Positions 1 to 10,982 of a stretch of 64,000 bases of DNA are shown here, one piece after another; position 1 is the stretch's first letter, and the number at the start of each line of letters is the position of its first letter. The stretch spans positions 5,084,001 through 5,148,000 of the forward strand of contig NC_092310.1 in NCBI RefSeq assembly GCF_036785885.1. The letters run 5' to 3'. This stretch comes from Coffea arabica. Taxonomy: Eukaryota; Streptophyta; Magnoliopsida; Gentianales; Rubiaceae. The notes beneath the pieces were generated by a model that saw only the letters and a list, made by a program, of their open reading frames with translations, did not search any database and had not been told where the DNA came from. The translations under genes and the position numbers were made by a program.

Positions 1-102
1 AAAAAAATTTGAGAAGGTACGAGAAACTGTCCTGTTATGTAGCATAATAGAATAGATACAGATTCCCATGATGATGACTAACTAACCGCTGGTATGCTTC
101 AG

Positions 103-848
103 ATATTCGTGCCAATGTGGCACGATGAGCATTGGTATATGTGTGTGGTGGACATGGGAAGCGAAGAAGCATTAATTTATGATTCAATGAGAGGACACGA
201 GCAAACGGATATGAATAGGCGCAGCTCCGTGGAGACAATGGTAAATTAAGTTGGTTTGTCAAACATTTCATGAACACGACCATCACCTTTACAATTGGTG
301 GCAGTAAACTTAAAATTGCATATGTTTTTCTTGTATGGCCCTCAGATTAAAAGGTTGGAAGCAGCGCTGACTTATGGTTTGGAGGGGCAGTATTCGTCAT
401 GCCTTTGGCTGTACAAAATAAAAGCTGCAGCCACATGTCCACAGCAACGGAATGCGTAAGTTGCATGTGCATAGGTTTGGAAGTTTTTTCCATAGTTCAA
501 CAACGGTTGTCTAAATTTGTGGTTATGATTTGTAATACAGGTGGGATTGTGGGTTATTCATGCTGAAGTACATGGATATGTTATCAAGTGGAATTGGAAG
601 CTGGAAATGGAATCAAGTAAGGAAAAAGGAATGGCGTCGTGTGCTGTAACAGTTAGTGTGTTTGCTTGCTTTGGTTGCGAACGATGGAGATAATAACAAA
701 TTTATCGGTGCAGTACAATTCAGAGCAGGAGCGGCGCAAAGTAGCACTGTCTTTGGTTCTGGATGATGCCAATGTTGTCCGTGATGAAATTATGCAGAAA
801 GCTAACATGCACAGGGGGTTGGACATGAATAAAGTTGAGGTTGGATGA
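103..848 (+). CDS. Ulp1-like C48 cysteine protease, 3' part (5' end outside window)
   Basis: C-terminal catalytic part of an Ulp1/SENP-type protease, a family that removes SUMO-like modifiers and is frequent in plant MULEs. Four exons join in phase: 103-240, 346-455, 541-616 and 714-848, each with GT/AG borders. Exon 1 carries the His motif (DEHWYMCVV) and, 20 residues on, the Asp (LIYDSM). Exon 3 carries the Cys motif (WDCGLFMLKY). Exon 4 adds a charged helical tail ending at TGA. The full catalytic triad is therefore present and the reading frame unbroken, so this copy may still be functional. The N-terminal portion lies left of position 1. A 108-bp repeat array begins about 570 bp downstream, which supports transposon cargo rather than a single-copy host gene. 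Family call confident; substrate unknown. Confidence 0.75.
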
Positions 849-1415
849 AGGTGGCAAGATAGAGAGACAAAGTAGCGGCATTTTGTGGAAAGATGCATGT
901 AATAGGGGCTGTCATACTCGGATGGACGTCGTCGTAGCCCAAAATGTAGAAGACGGAGACAGAGAGTCCAAAAGCTGCCATAGTAAGGCAAGCGGTTGGT
1001 GTGTATCTATGAGTTTCATTAGAGGAAGGGAAAGCAAAGTTCAACCGAGCAAACTCGCCGGCGGTGGTGTGGGGAGACCTTGCCATGGGCATAACGAGTA
1101 CCACAATCTTCATGTGGTCGAGAGTTAAGAGAAGATTTGTGGTTGGTTATGACTAGCGTACAGTGATCCATGGTATGCAGTCATTAGAAATAAATGAAAA
1201 AAGATTGAAATATTTGATTTGTGGTAATTAATCATTAACGCGTTTAAATTTATGTTTCGCGAGAGTTTATGAATTAGGTGTCTTGACGTATCCGAAACAA
1301 TTTGTCTTAACACGGAGTTTAAACCTGCAATAGGTTAGTTTCTTGCTTTGCATTCTATGCTAACGGGTAAATGGCACTCAAGTATAATATCGATCCGATT
1401 TTATCGAACAAATAA
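849..1415. other. 3' flank of the Ulp1-like gene, no gene seen
   Basis: No convincing coding exon on either strand. The stretch becomes AT-rich towards the repeat array that starts near 1420. Short open frames here lack splice support and recognisable motifs. Confidence 0.5.
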
Positions 1416-2040
1416 ATTAGCCATACATAGCTGGTGTTTTATTGCAAACCGTGTTCAATTAAATTTTATCCGATAAGTGAATTTGTAAGTATGGGATATT
1501 GGTACTCTGTTGTCATAGTGGAGGAAATCGATAAAGAGCCGGTGTTTTATTGGAAAAGGGGTTTAATTTACATGTAGCCGATAAATGAATATGTTTTTAA
1601 CGGAAAATGGTTACCTTGTACTTATAACGGAGAAAGCCATAAAAAGCTGCCCTTTTATTCGACAACGGGTTTAAGTACAATTCATCCGGTAAATACATTT
1701 GTGTTTAAGGCACCTGGATACTTTGTCAGTGTAACACGGTCGCAAGCCATAAAGAGCTGATCTTTATTCAACAACGGCTTTAACTATATTTCATCCGATA
1801 AATACATTTCTATTTGATGCACGTTGGGGACTGTGTCAGTTTAACGGAAGAAAGCCTTAAAGAGCTACTGTTTTATGAACAACGGGTGTATTTTTTGGCT
1901 TTTCGATAAATGAATTTGTATTTGAGGAACTTGGGTACTGGTGACTGTATGAAGGAAGAAAGGCATAAAGAGGTTGACTTTTATAACACAACGCCTTTAA
2001 CTATATTTTGTCTGATACAAAAATTCATTATTCCCACTAT
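1416..2040 (+). repeat. Tandem array, about 108-bp period, six degenerate units
   Basis: The core (ATAAAGAGCTG and variants) recurs near 1422, 1531, 1639, 1749, 1857 and 1964, a period of about 108 bp. Each unit then runs through a T-rich block (TTTTATT), a block like TTTAATTTTATTTTATCCG, ATAAATAAATTTGTAT, and a block like GGGTACTCTGTTCTTATAA. Units are diverged from one another, so the array is old. The same unit recurs in other clusters in the first 30 kb. Confidence 0.85.
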
Positions 2041-2304
2041 ATCCTAAAATAAATTTGTAAATGCACTGCAAAGCTTTCTCGGTGGCCCTGTGTCATGTAC
2101 TTTCTCAACTTCCAGCAAGTTGAGAAATCTGAAAACTGGGCTTTCTTCCGTTCTTCACCCATAATTCACCAATAACTAATATTTTTCCGTTCTTCACGTA
2201 TAATTCACCCGTAATTCTCTTGTTCCGTTCTTCACCCATAACTAATATTTTATATAATTATAATTATATAATTTATTAATATTATATACACATATATATT
2301 ATAC
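2041..2304. repeat. Short direct repeats, then AT-rich lead-in
   Basis: The phrase CCGTTCTTCACCCATAA with variants occurs three times between 2148 and 2240. An AT-rich block from 2250 to 2304 closely resembles 9385-9423. That resemblance shows the repeat unit at 2305 is part of a longer shared block. Confidence 0.6.
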
Positions 2305-2667
2305 GGGATAATTTCACAAACCTCCCCTGAATTAGCGTATGAAAAAATGGAAAATTGGATAATTTATGGAGGAAAGCCATAAAGAACTGGTGTTTTATTA
2401 GAGAACTGATTTATTTTTATTTTATTCGATTAATAAATTTTTTTATGGAAAAGGGTACTCTGTTCTTATAATGGAGAAAAACCATAAACAGCTGTGGTTT
2501 TGTTGGAAAACGAGTTTTTATATATTTTATCCGATAAATAAATCTATTAATGGAAAATGGGTGTTTTATTCTTATAATAGAGGAATGTCATAAAGAGCTG
2601 GTCGTTTATGGGAAAGTGATACATTACGGAAGTGACCACGATTTGGTTTATGAAATTATCCCAAAAA
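2305..2667 (+). mobile_element. MULE-like unit with GGGATAATTTCA ends and internal 105-bp repeats
   Basis: The left end GGGATAATTTCACAAACC matches the reverse complement of the right end, GGTTTATGAAATTATCCC. Between them are three units of the approximately 105-bp repeat, with cores near 2379, 2484 and 2590. Ends of this style are common in Mutator-like MITEs. No target-site duplication was found, and the AT-rich flanks are shared with the copy at 9424, so true borders may lie further out. Confidence 0.55.
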
Positions 2668-5036
2668 ATTTAGAATTAGTTTAATTATTTATTTAAATAA
2701 TTATAATATATATTTATATAATACATTGTATAATTGTACTAATATTTTTTATAATTATAGAGAATATTATATATTAATTAGTATATTTTTTAGTATATAT
2801 TAGTATATTTGTAATAACAAATATAAGTATAATTATATAATATATTATTACTACATACACATATATATTATAAATATATGCACATATAATATACATTTAT
2901 AAATATATATGTGGAATCTCAATGAGGTGAAGGTTAACATTTGACTATTTGAGTAAAATTGGGCAAATAGTTCAAGATGCAAGAAAAAAATAGCAACTTA
3001 TTATTTGGAAACGCAACTTATTATTATTCACCTTGTAGGAATGCATATGCAATTGTTTTAGAAATTTGTCTTGCTCAAATATTCTATTTATTGGAACAAG
3101 AAAACTAATCTTTGGACTTTGATTTAAAATTTGAAAGGGCAAATATGTAAAGTTGCATTCTCATAAAATTCTTTCTTTCCACATCTCTCCAACTCTCAAA
3201 TAAGGGAAAGATGTTTGTTTTCTTTTCTTTCGTTGAACTCCCAAACGAAATATGCATCTTTTCCTTTCTTTTCTAAGTTATCTCTTCTTTTCTCTTCTGT
3301 TCCTTCGTAAACTCCCAAAGCAAGCCTAAAGCCAATATCTAAATTTTTGTTTAAGAGAAAGGGGTATTTAACCGTACATTCAGAAACCTAGTGCTCGCGC
3401 GTGACGGGGCAAAACAAGTTAAGAACCGTGTTGACTGTAGATACTGGTGGTCGTGACGAAGCTATCAATATTGCATTCGTTTGAATTTAACAAAATTCTG
3501 CTGTTCTACGCAAACCAGACAGTGAAAAGCTATGGAAGTGGGTGTAATGAACAATAATTTCATGTTAACAATCAATTGAACACCAAACCAAGAGCACCAC
3601 CACAGCAGTCTTGCTCTGCTACAAATTGCTTCCATACCCTGCACGTGTCTCTATACCCATGGCATATTTACAAGAATATAATAGCAGTATATGCTGCAGG
3701 AATCATAGAATCCAGCCAATTACATTTTCTGCATGAAACCGTTCAACAATAAACACATCGCTTACACTGTCTACACAAACACGACTCTGAGCAAACCACG
3801 AACTTCCTATGAAGTTTCTCCAGTTTGAATATTCCAATAATAGACTGAACCATTTTCTTCATGCAAGACAACCTTCCAGCCTGAAGTCACATCCCCAACA
3901 AGGGGTATGTCCAAGCTGCTGGGTATGTTACCTGTTCCGTCAAACCATTTGCATGATGGGAAACATCTGTGCCTGCGTCATGTGTATCCCTTCAATAATG
4001 TATTCCAATTTGTCCAACGAATGCATCAATACAGGCCCACAAAAGTATTGTAAGTTCTCCAAGCCTGTCAGCAGCATAGACATCCCCATTCAAAAGTGAG
4101 GCAATCTTAAGCTCCTAGTCCAGCGGCTAATTTTCACTATCCAATGACATATTCAACCAGGGGTTAGCTAAAGGAATACATTACTCATACAGACTTCGTG
4201 TTGGTTAACAGATTTCATTGCTGGATTTTATTTTGGTACAGACACAAAGCAAGAAGCCTAGCTCAATTAATGTCAACAATTGCTCCCTGACCAACTGTTA
4301 GTATTGCACGTATCCGAGAGATTAACCAGACGGACAGATTTAGTGAGTGACATTTAGATCCTTAATGTTTAGACGAGAAGTTGCCAACAAACAATTAGAA
4401 TGAAAACAGGCTAAACTTACTACATGCCAACGTTTGTAGCAGGAGTATATGGCTGACGCATCCTGCATTTGATAGCAATTACAGCCATTATCTAATAATT
4501 TTTTCTCATGTGCATTTGGGAACCTGCAGACAATATACGTCATTCCCAATTTCGACATTTTTAGAATTTGCATAAAAAAACTCAGTGACGGCCCTTTGCA
4601 AACAAAAACAGAAGTAAGGGAAGAAAATAGTACCAACATATATGAATTAGACAGGCCCAGCGTCTCACTAAAGTACAAAAGTTTTACTTGTGTGTCCCAT
4701 CAGAAGAGAGGTTCTCTCCTTCCAATGGTTTGGAGAAGCTTCCGTACAGTGAACGGTCCATAAACTGATCTTCCTCATGCTTTCAAATTTTCCTTTTTTT
4801 CTTGCTCTGTGCATATGATTAGACGCAATTTTAGCTATCATAACGAGGTGTTGAACTATTGTGAACATATTCCTGAACATGAATGCAATGGATAGCTCCG
4901 GAGAATATCTGTTTGGGGCTTCCCGTTTGCGCGTCACTTGCTTTGCTGTGTTCTGCAGTCCAAGCCTGCTGACAACATTAACATAAAAGTTCCAATCCAC
5001 ACTGCCTTCAGTTACGGGTGATTGTCCAAAACGGTT
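2668..5036. other. AT-rich block then non-coding sequence
   Basis: 2668-2905 is very AT-rich with TATATA tracts and resembles 9894-10290. 2906-3360 is AT-rich with pyrimidine tracts. 3360-5036 lies downstream of the phosphatase gene on the minus strand and probably holds its 3' region. Open frames here (for example 3809-4099 and 4340-5000) show no domain, so I do not call genes. Confidence 0.45.
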
Positions 5037-6121
5037 TCACTTAATGAAATCTTGTACATTATCAGCACTGGCCAATTTCTTCAGGTGTCGTACAAAATCT
5101 CCTTTAGGATCTGCAAATAAGTTTTGTGTCAGGCTCGCTGAACACCTGTACTTACCGTAGCAAAAGCCACATTTCAAAGCATCGCGAACCGCGTCTTACC
5201 CAAATAATTGTCTTCTACAGTGTAACATGTATAAGAGGTGGGGAAGATGGCATTGTACGGCTGAAGAATGAGTAATATGGAAACAGTTAGCCCTGATCAT
5301 GTTATTTGTGCATACCGAAACATATACAACATAACGATCAGTGGGTATGGTGCACTTACAGAATTAAGGAATGATTTATATGGAGAATCATCGCCTAATA
5401 TCGTGTTTGAGCTGTTGTACGACTTATATTCTCCCCACACATGTTTCAGGTCCTTAAACATCACCGTTTTGTCTGCATTTTCCCTAAGGCTGGTTTGTGT
5501 CATAGTGCACCGCGACTGATCCTGCACAATATTGATTGTTCCCGACTTTCAGTTATCAGAAGTCTTACACACGGACTGACTACACACAATCGAAGTAATT
5601 TGTGAGTGACATCTCACCCAAACAAATAACAGTCTCTGCTCCAAACGTTCATTCATTTTTTTGGATAGACTGTCCAACACTGGTTGAATATTGTGGCTGC
5701 AGAAAACACAACTGTCTTGAATTCCAATGATAACAGAAAAACTTGTGGACGTTCTACTTAATGAAGTAATTCAAATATAGGTTGGCGGATACCTTAGCTT
5801 TGATGACCAAACAGTCACCTCAAAATATGACAGACAGACCTTCAAAAATTCAAAGCAATATGGTCTGAAGTTAAAATCCCGATTTCTAGTCGTCCTTGTA
5901 AATGCACTGCCCAGAAGCACTCCATTCAAATCAAGAATAAGAATCTTCTTCTTTGAATCATTGGCGGACGGAAGTTCTGGCGGGCTTTTTTTCACCCTTG
6001 TACCTTCGGCTGGGGAAAAATTGAAGGCATACAACATTTCAGCACATGGATTTTGCATGTGAGATCCAATTTGAATGTCATAATGCGAAATCAAACAAGA
6101 GGAATTGGAAAGTGTAAGCAA
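5037..6121 (-). CDS. FCP1/NIF-type HAD phosphatase-like protein
   Basis: HAD-superfamily protein with an FCP1-homology (CTD-phosphatase-like) domain. Five exons with GT-AG borders join in phase: 5793-6121, 5618-5696, 5360-5521, 5200-5260 and 5037-5110, giving 705 nt (234 residues plus stop). Exon 1 carries HAD motif I (ILDLNGVLL, Asp at about residue 64, Asn at 66) and the RPYCFEFL and VTVWSS strands. Exon 2 carries the RLLFVW element. Exon 3 has WDQSRCT (split across the junction) and the acidic DDSPYK motif. Exons 4-5 give the usual tail. Motif I reads D-x-N where classical FCP1 has D-x-D, so catalysis is not assured. The start is the first in-frame ATG; residue 22 is an alternative. It lies just downstream of a transposon-domain/Ulp1-like gene on the same strand and may be captured cargo. 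Confidence 0.7.
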
Positions 6122-6399
6122 AGTTCTGGGGTCGAGAATTTATTACAATGTCGTGAGCAGCAGCCCTGCAATAATGGAATAGCGGGAGTAGAAAAGCAAT
6201 TTGTGAATGCGATGGTCACGAGGAGATGCATCGGAACAGAGATACATACGCTTTTTATGGTTTCCTTTATACAATGATTAATTTCGTACCAATAATTTGC
6301 TACAGCCCTAAAGAATTTAAGATTTAATATTGCCTTCATATGCAACGAATCAATTACAATAAAGGCGAGACATAATATACCGTTCCCTGTTTCCTGATG

Positions 6400-8957
6400 G
6401 GCCACATCCTTGGTAGCATCATCTTGCAAATCTCCTCTAGTTACAGCCTCATGTGCCTGTTTATTTTCTATCAGGAAAGCAGCATAAGCGAACGGGTCCG
6501 CAAGTTTCCCCAAAGCGATCTTCCAGGCAATAAATTTTCTAGCAATGACAACATCAAGCTGTACATACATTTAGAAACAATGTCAGACGCAATAGAGTGA
6601 GCTTGCCACAAGAGTAGAATATTTGTGCACTTACAAATTGTGGCCGACACCCCTTTGCCCAACATTGCGCAAACTTCAAGGTGAAAACCCCGTAACTTGC
6701 CGCGTCTGTCTGTTTTAGTTTGTGTTTTACAAGAATAAATGTCCAGGGTTGATTTTCGTGGAAAATTTCCATCAAAATCCATTCCTAAAAGGGAAATAAA
6801 TATAGCAAGTATCGAATGTTAGAAATATATTACCTTCTTCGGAAATGAAACTAAGGTACGATTTTGAAGTTTACTCACCACAGATTGCATCAAACCTTGG
6901 TAGAAGGTTTTGTAATTGTCCATAGAATCAACAATGTACACTTCTTTGTCCTTGACATGTGCAATCATGAGCAACCAATGATTTGAATAAATGATTGGGA
7001 AAAAAAATCTGCAATCACATACAACAAGCAATGTTGAATGTGTTAAAAGCTAAGGCATGTTAGGCTGAATCCAATTTCACTAACATGCAGCTGCTACTCA
7101 TATTGTATAAGAATGTTAAGGCGAGAATGATAGCTAATGTTTACCTTTTCAGGATTTGTCATGGAGTCGTCATTGCTTTGATCAACGAATGTCTTTTTGC
7201 TTGCGGGAGATATGCATGGATAGTCTAACACGCATTTCAGCTACAACGAAATGATTGAGAAGCAAGTATTAGGTCCACATTTTGCAAGGTACAACAGCAC
7301 GTACAATAATTTTCGTTACGTACCCAAAACATAGGATTGAAGAAAGCAAATTGCTTATATTCTTTCTGGAGTAAGTGAAGGTACTGGGTCACAACCTTCA
7401 CAGAATGGAACAAATTCAAACATTCAATAAGAGTGGAAATACAAAGCGAGATCAATGAACAAGGTAGGCCTGTGCAATCGCATAAAATACTTACTTTGTC
7501 ACTGAGACATGTCTCTTGAAGCATCACTTGCTCCGGTTCTTCTCTTGTAATATCAAAGAGATGCTGCCTATCTAGTGTACTGACACAGCTGTGAACAATG
7601 ATTGACATGATTACAATAATCAGATGAAAGCGAGATCATTGTTAGCCATTGATAGTATCGATACTTTAACATACATCTGCGGGACGAGTTCTCTGACATG
7701 AAAGCATATAGCTTCTTTCAATTCATCAGGTGTTACGCCGGAAGCTTGTGATAGACACTGGACAATAAAGGTATTAGCATATATAAAGGGGATTACAAGA
7801 AAGCGCAAGAGCATGTCTTACATCTCGTAGAAATGGCAATGTCTCAAATCCGCAGTCCTTCACTTCGATGGCACCAACCCTTTGTAAAATTTGTGTCACT
7901 TTATCCACAACCTAGTCATACAAATATTGGGTTATACTCCTGTGTTGCCATCGAGAAGAAGAAACAAAAAGGAGTAAAATAAGATTGTCACATACACTTG
8001 CCCCTTTTCTGGTTTGTTCAGATAGTATGACAACATCTTCAAGGTGTGCCTTTTCCCCCACAACCGGCCGCACCTCGACCTCAACACACTTCCCCCCGTT
8101 ATCCATCTCTTTTATTTCTTCAACTTTTCTATTCGCGTCCCCAGTCTGACCAATGACAGCATCAGAGGTATAGAATTTCTTCCACATCCAACCACTATCT
8201 TTAGCTTTGATGCCAGTTTTTTGAAGTACGATACTCCCATTTTTTGGGCGTAAAATCCTTTGTCAATATGGTCAGCCAAGAATGGCACATTAAAGCGCCT
8301 AAAGAGCCTGATCAGCAACATACCAAAAGGGAGATGTGTTCTCTTATTCTCCCTGCTCTTAATCTTCCTAATCCTGTTGAGCATTGTTGCAATGATCAAA
8401 TTGCCTATGTTGACGAGTTGTTTGTGTAACATATGCCACAATATAACTCTTTCTAATGCCCTAACGGAAGTGATACTTCCGGTTTTAAGTACAATGTTAT
8501 GAGTTATTATCAGATGTAACAGCCGTGGCAACACTTTCATATACGGCGCATAAAACTTAGTTTTTTTGGCTATGTTCATAACTCTGTCACCATTTTGCCT
8601 AATCTCTCCAAGAAATTCTAGGTCATTGTACCCCTTCACAGCAATCTTATCTACATTCTTTACGCTAATCCATTTATAGTCAACAGTGTATCCACTGTCA
8701 ACCAATCCAAACTCTGAACACAAAACCTCAGTAGGCAATTTCATGTGTACATTCCTAACCACTGAACGCAGAACAGACTTCTGCTTATTTGCCCTACAGT
8801 GAGCATAGAATTCCCTAACCATCGCATCATAGCACTTGTCATTATTTGCTAGTAAATTTAACAAATTTTGGGCATTAAGATATTCCGTGATATCGATACA
8901 CTCACCAGCGAGAGCTTCTACATCGACCCACATGCCTGCATACACTGAAAGACTCAT
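6400..8957 (-). pseudogene. Plant-transposon-domain plus Ulp1-like gene, catalytic Cys lost, one frameshift
   Basis: Multi-exon gene. The first exon (8957 to about 7990) encodes a region resembling the 'putative plant transposon protein' domain, including LPRLLHLIITHNIV and a following INVGxxI-like segment (VNIGNLI). Its frame breaks at an A-run near 8218-8224: the continuation (DSGWMWKKFYTSDAV, then acidic) is in another frame to about 7990. Further exons are about 7826-7911 (VVDKVTQILQRVGAIEV), 7675-7757, 7500-7590, 7325-7420 and 7143-7250. An Ulp1-like part follows at 6885-7016 (SNHWLLMIAHV, then YIVDSMDNY) and 6650-6785. There the expected D-C-G-V-F-x-L-K motif reads SYGVFTLKF, so the catalytic Cys is Tyr. 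The last coding part is near 6400-6570. His and Asp are kept. Exon borders other than those given to the base are approximate. Confidence 0.6.
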
Positions 8958-9423
8958 ACAGGCCTCTATGTTACTGCCTATGCTTGCTTCGGGATGCGAT
9001 TCAATTGTTGAGTACTTTGAGCAACAGAGGAAGCGAACGCGATAAATTCGATTTATTTGGACCTTGCCGCCTAAAACTCTTCGAACTGCTCCAAATTTCA
9101 GAAGGGGGGGAAAGTTTAAACCGAAGCTTTTCAGTGTGTTTACACAACAACGGAGCTTTTGATGGGCTTAACAGGAGAAACGATGAGAAGTTCAAGAAAG
9201 ACAAGCTTTTTGTGGGATAATTGATCAGGCGGGGACGGGCGTGGAGGGGAGGCAAACCCGATTTAGTGAAATGAAAATCAACTCGATTCGGTATTCGAGC
9301 GTGTATTCTGAAGCGGGTTATGCACAAGCCAAATTACAAAGGCAGCAGATTACAATCTATTCATAATAACAAATGTAATTATGTATTTATATAATTTATT
9401 AATATTATATACACATACATTAT
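8958..9423. other. Upstream region of the minus-strand gene, leading to a repeat block
   Basis: 8958-9330 is less AT-rich than its surroundings and probably holds the 5' leader and promoter of the minus-strand gene ending at 8957. Open frames occur on both strands but none shows a domain. 9360-9423 is the AT-rich lead-in shared with 2250-2304. Confidence 0.4.
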
Positions 9424-9893
9424 AAGGGATACTTTCAGAAACCTCCCCTGAATTAGCTTATGGAAAAATCAGAAAATGGATAATTTATGGACGATAGTCA
9501 AAAAGAGCTGACGTTTTATTGAAGAACTTGTTTATTTTCATTTAATCCGATAAATAAGTTTCTTTACGAAAAAATGGGTATTCTTTTCTTATAATAAAGG
9601 AAAGCCATAAAGAGCTGGTTTTTTATTGTAAATCGAGTTTATTTTTATTTTATTCGATAAATAAATTTAGTTATGGAAAAAGGATACTCTGTTCTTATAA
9701 TGGAGAAATGCCATAAAGAGCTGGTCAATTAACGTAAATCGATTTTATTTTTATTTTACCCGATAAATAAATTTATCTATGAAAAAAAGGTACTATGTTA
9801 TTATAATGGAGGAAAACCATAAAGAGCTGGTCTTTTACGAGAAAATGATACTTTACAGAAAGTGACCACGATTTGGATTATCAAATTATCCAA
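9424..9893 (+). mobile_element. Second copy of the GGGATAATTTCA unit with four 105-bp repeats
   Basis: Begins GGGATACTTTCAGAAACC and ends in a segment reading GATTTGGATTATCAAATTATCC. Inside are four repeat cores near 9499, 9607, 9713 and 9819. It has the same order as the copy at 2305-2667, with one extra unit. No target-site duplication was found. Confidence 0.6.
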
Positions 9894-10445
9894 AGAAAAT
9901 TTAGAATGAATTTGTTTATTTAATTAAGTCATTATTATATATATTTATGTTATGCATTGTATAATTTTACTAATATATTATTATAATATAAAGTATATTA
10001 TATATTAATTAATATTTTTATAAATGTATATTATAAATATTTTTATAATATATATTTACATATTACTATTTATATATATTCATAAATGTATTTTATATGT
10101 GCATATAATTTTAATATATATGTGTATATAGTAATAATATATTATATAATTATAATCATTCCTATTACTTATACGTATACTAATATATACTAAACATCAT
10201 AATAAATATATACTATACTTCGTACCATATAATATATTAGCATAATTATATAATGCATTATATGAATATATATAATTAATTAATTAATTAAATTGACAAA
10301 ATCATTCTAAATTTTCTTTGGATAATTTCATAAATCAAATCATGGTCACATTCTGTATAGTATTACTTTCTCTTAAAAGACCAACTCTTTATGGCTTTCC
10401 TCCATTATAAGAATAGAGTACCCTTTTTTTCATAAATAAATTTTT
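9780..10445. repeat. Large AT-rich inverted repeat (palindrome)
   Basis: The right arm of the unit at 9424-9893, together with its AT-rich flank, recurs in reverse complement at about 10200-10445 (GGATAATTTCATAAATC, then ACTCTTTATGGCTTTCCTCC). The arms are about 250-300 bp around an AT-rich centre of TATA tracts. This could be the ends of two head-to-head copies or one foldback structure. Confidence 0.65.
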
Positions 10446-10982
10446 TTGCAATATCTAATCTAGCACCATTTCCTATGTAGTTAGTAAACTTCTCACTTCA
10501 GTACAGTATCCGTCACGTAGATCACTGCTGAGGAGTTCCCTCTTTACCTTCTAACTATATCCTTTATTCTTACATTTCATACACTTTTCTCTACAACGGC
10601 GTTTTGTTGAGTTTGCATATGTATGTAGTTTTGTACTGAAGGTACTTTTACGTGTATATGTACATTGCTAAATATAGAGCGTAACAAGCCCTGCAGACCA
10701 CCGCCCAATCTCCTCCGACGGCCCTGAAAAATCAATTGTATTTCAGTGTGCTAATCCTTTGTTAACGCACCGGATTTTTAGAAAATCGTCATACTAACTT
10801 CATGAATGATTCGATCAAATACAGAACATACAAGGGCCAAAATACGCTATTTAGCTTTTCATACCAGTAATATTAAGAGAGTAAGAAGTAGCGGTCAATT
10901 CAGTTGCCAAACATAATTAATTTGTACACGATGGTGACAAATTTGTGCAGTCAAAGGAGTTCTCAACATTCAATCTTATACA
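10446..10982. other. Intergenic, no gene seen
   Basis: Non-coding sequence between the palindrome and the F-box gene. It should include that gene's 3' region on the minus strand. No motif was recognised. Confidence 0.4.

Noticed and set aside
5268-5519. Plus-strand frame over the phosphatase exons
   Set aside because: It overlaps exon 3 of the minus-strand phosphatase gene, which has domain and splice support; the plus frame has neither.
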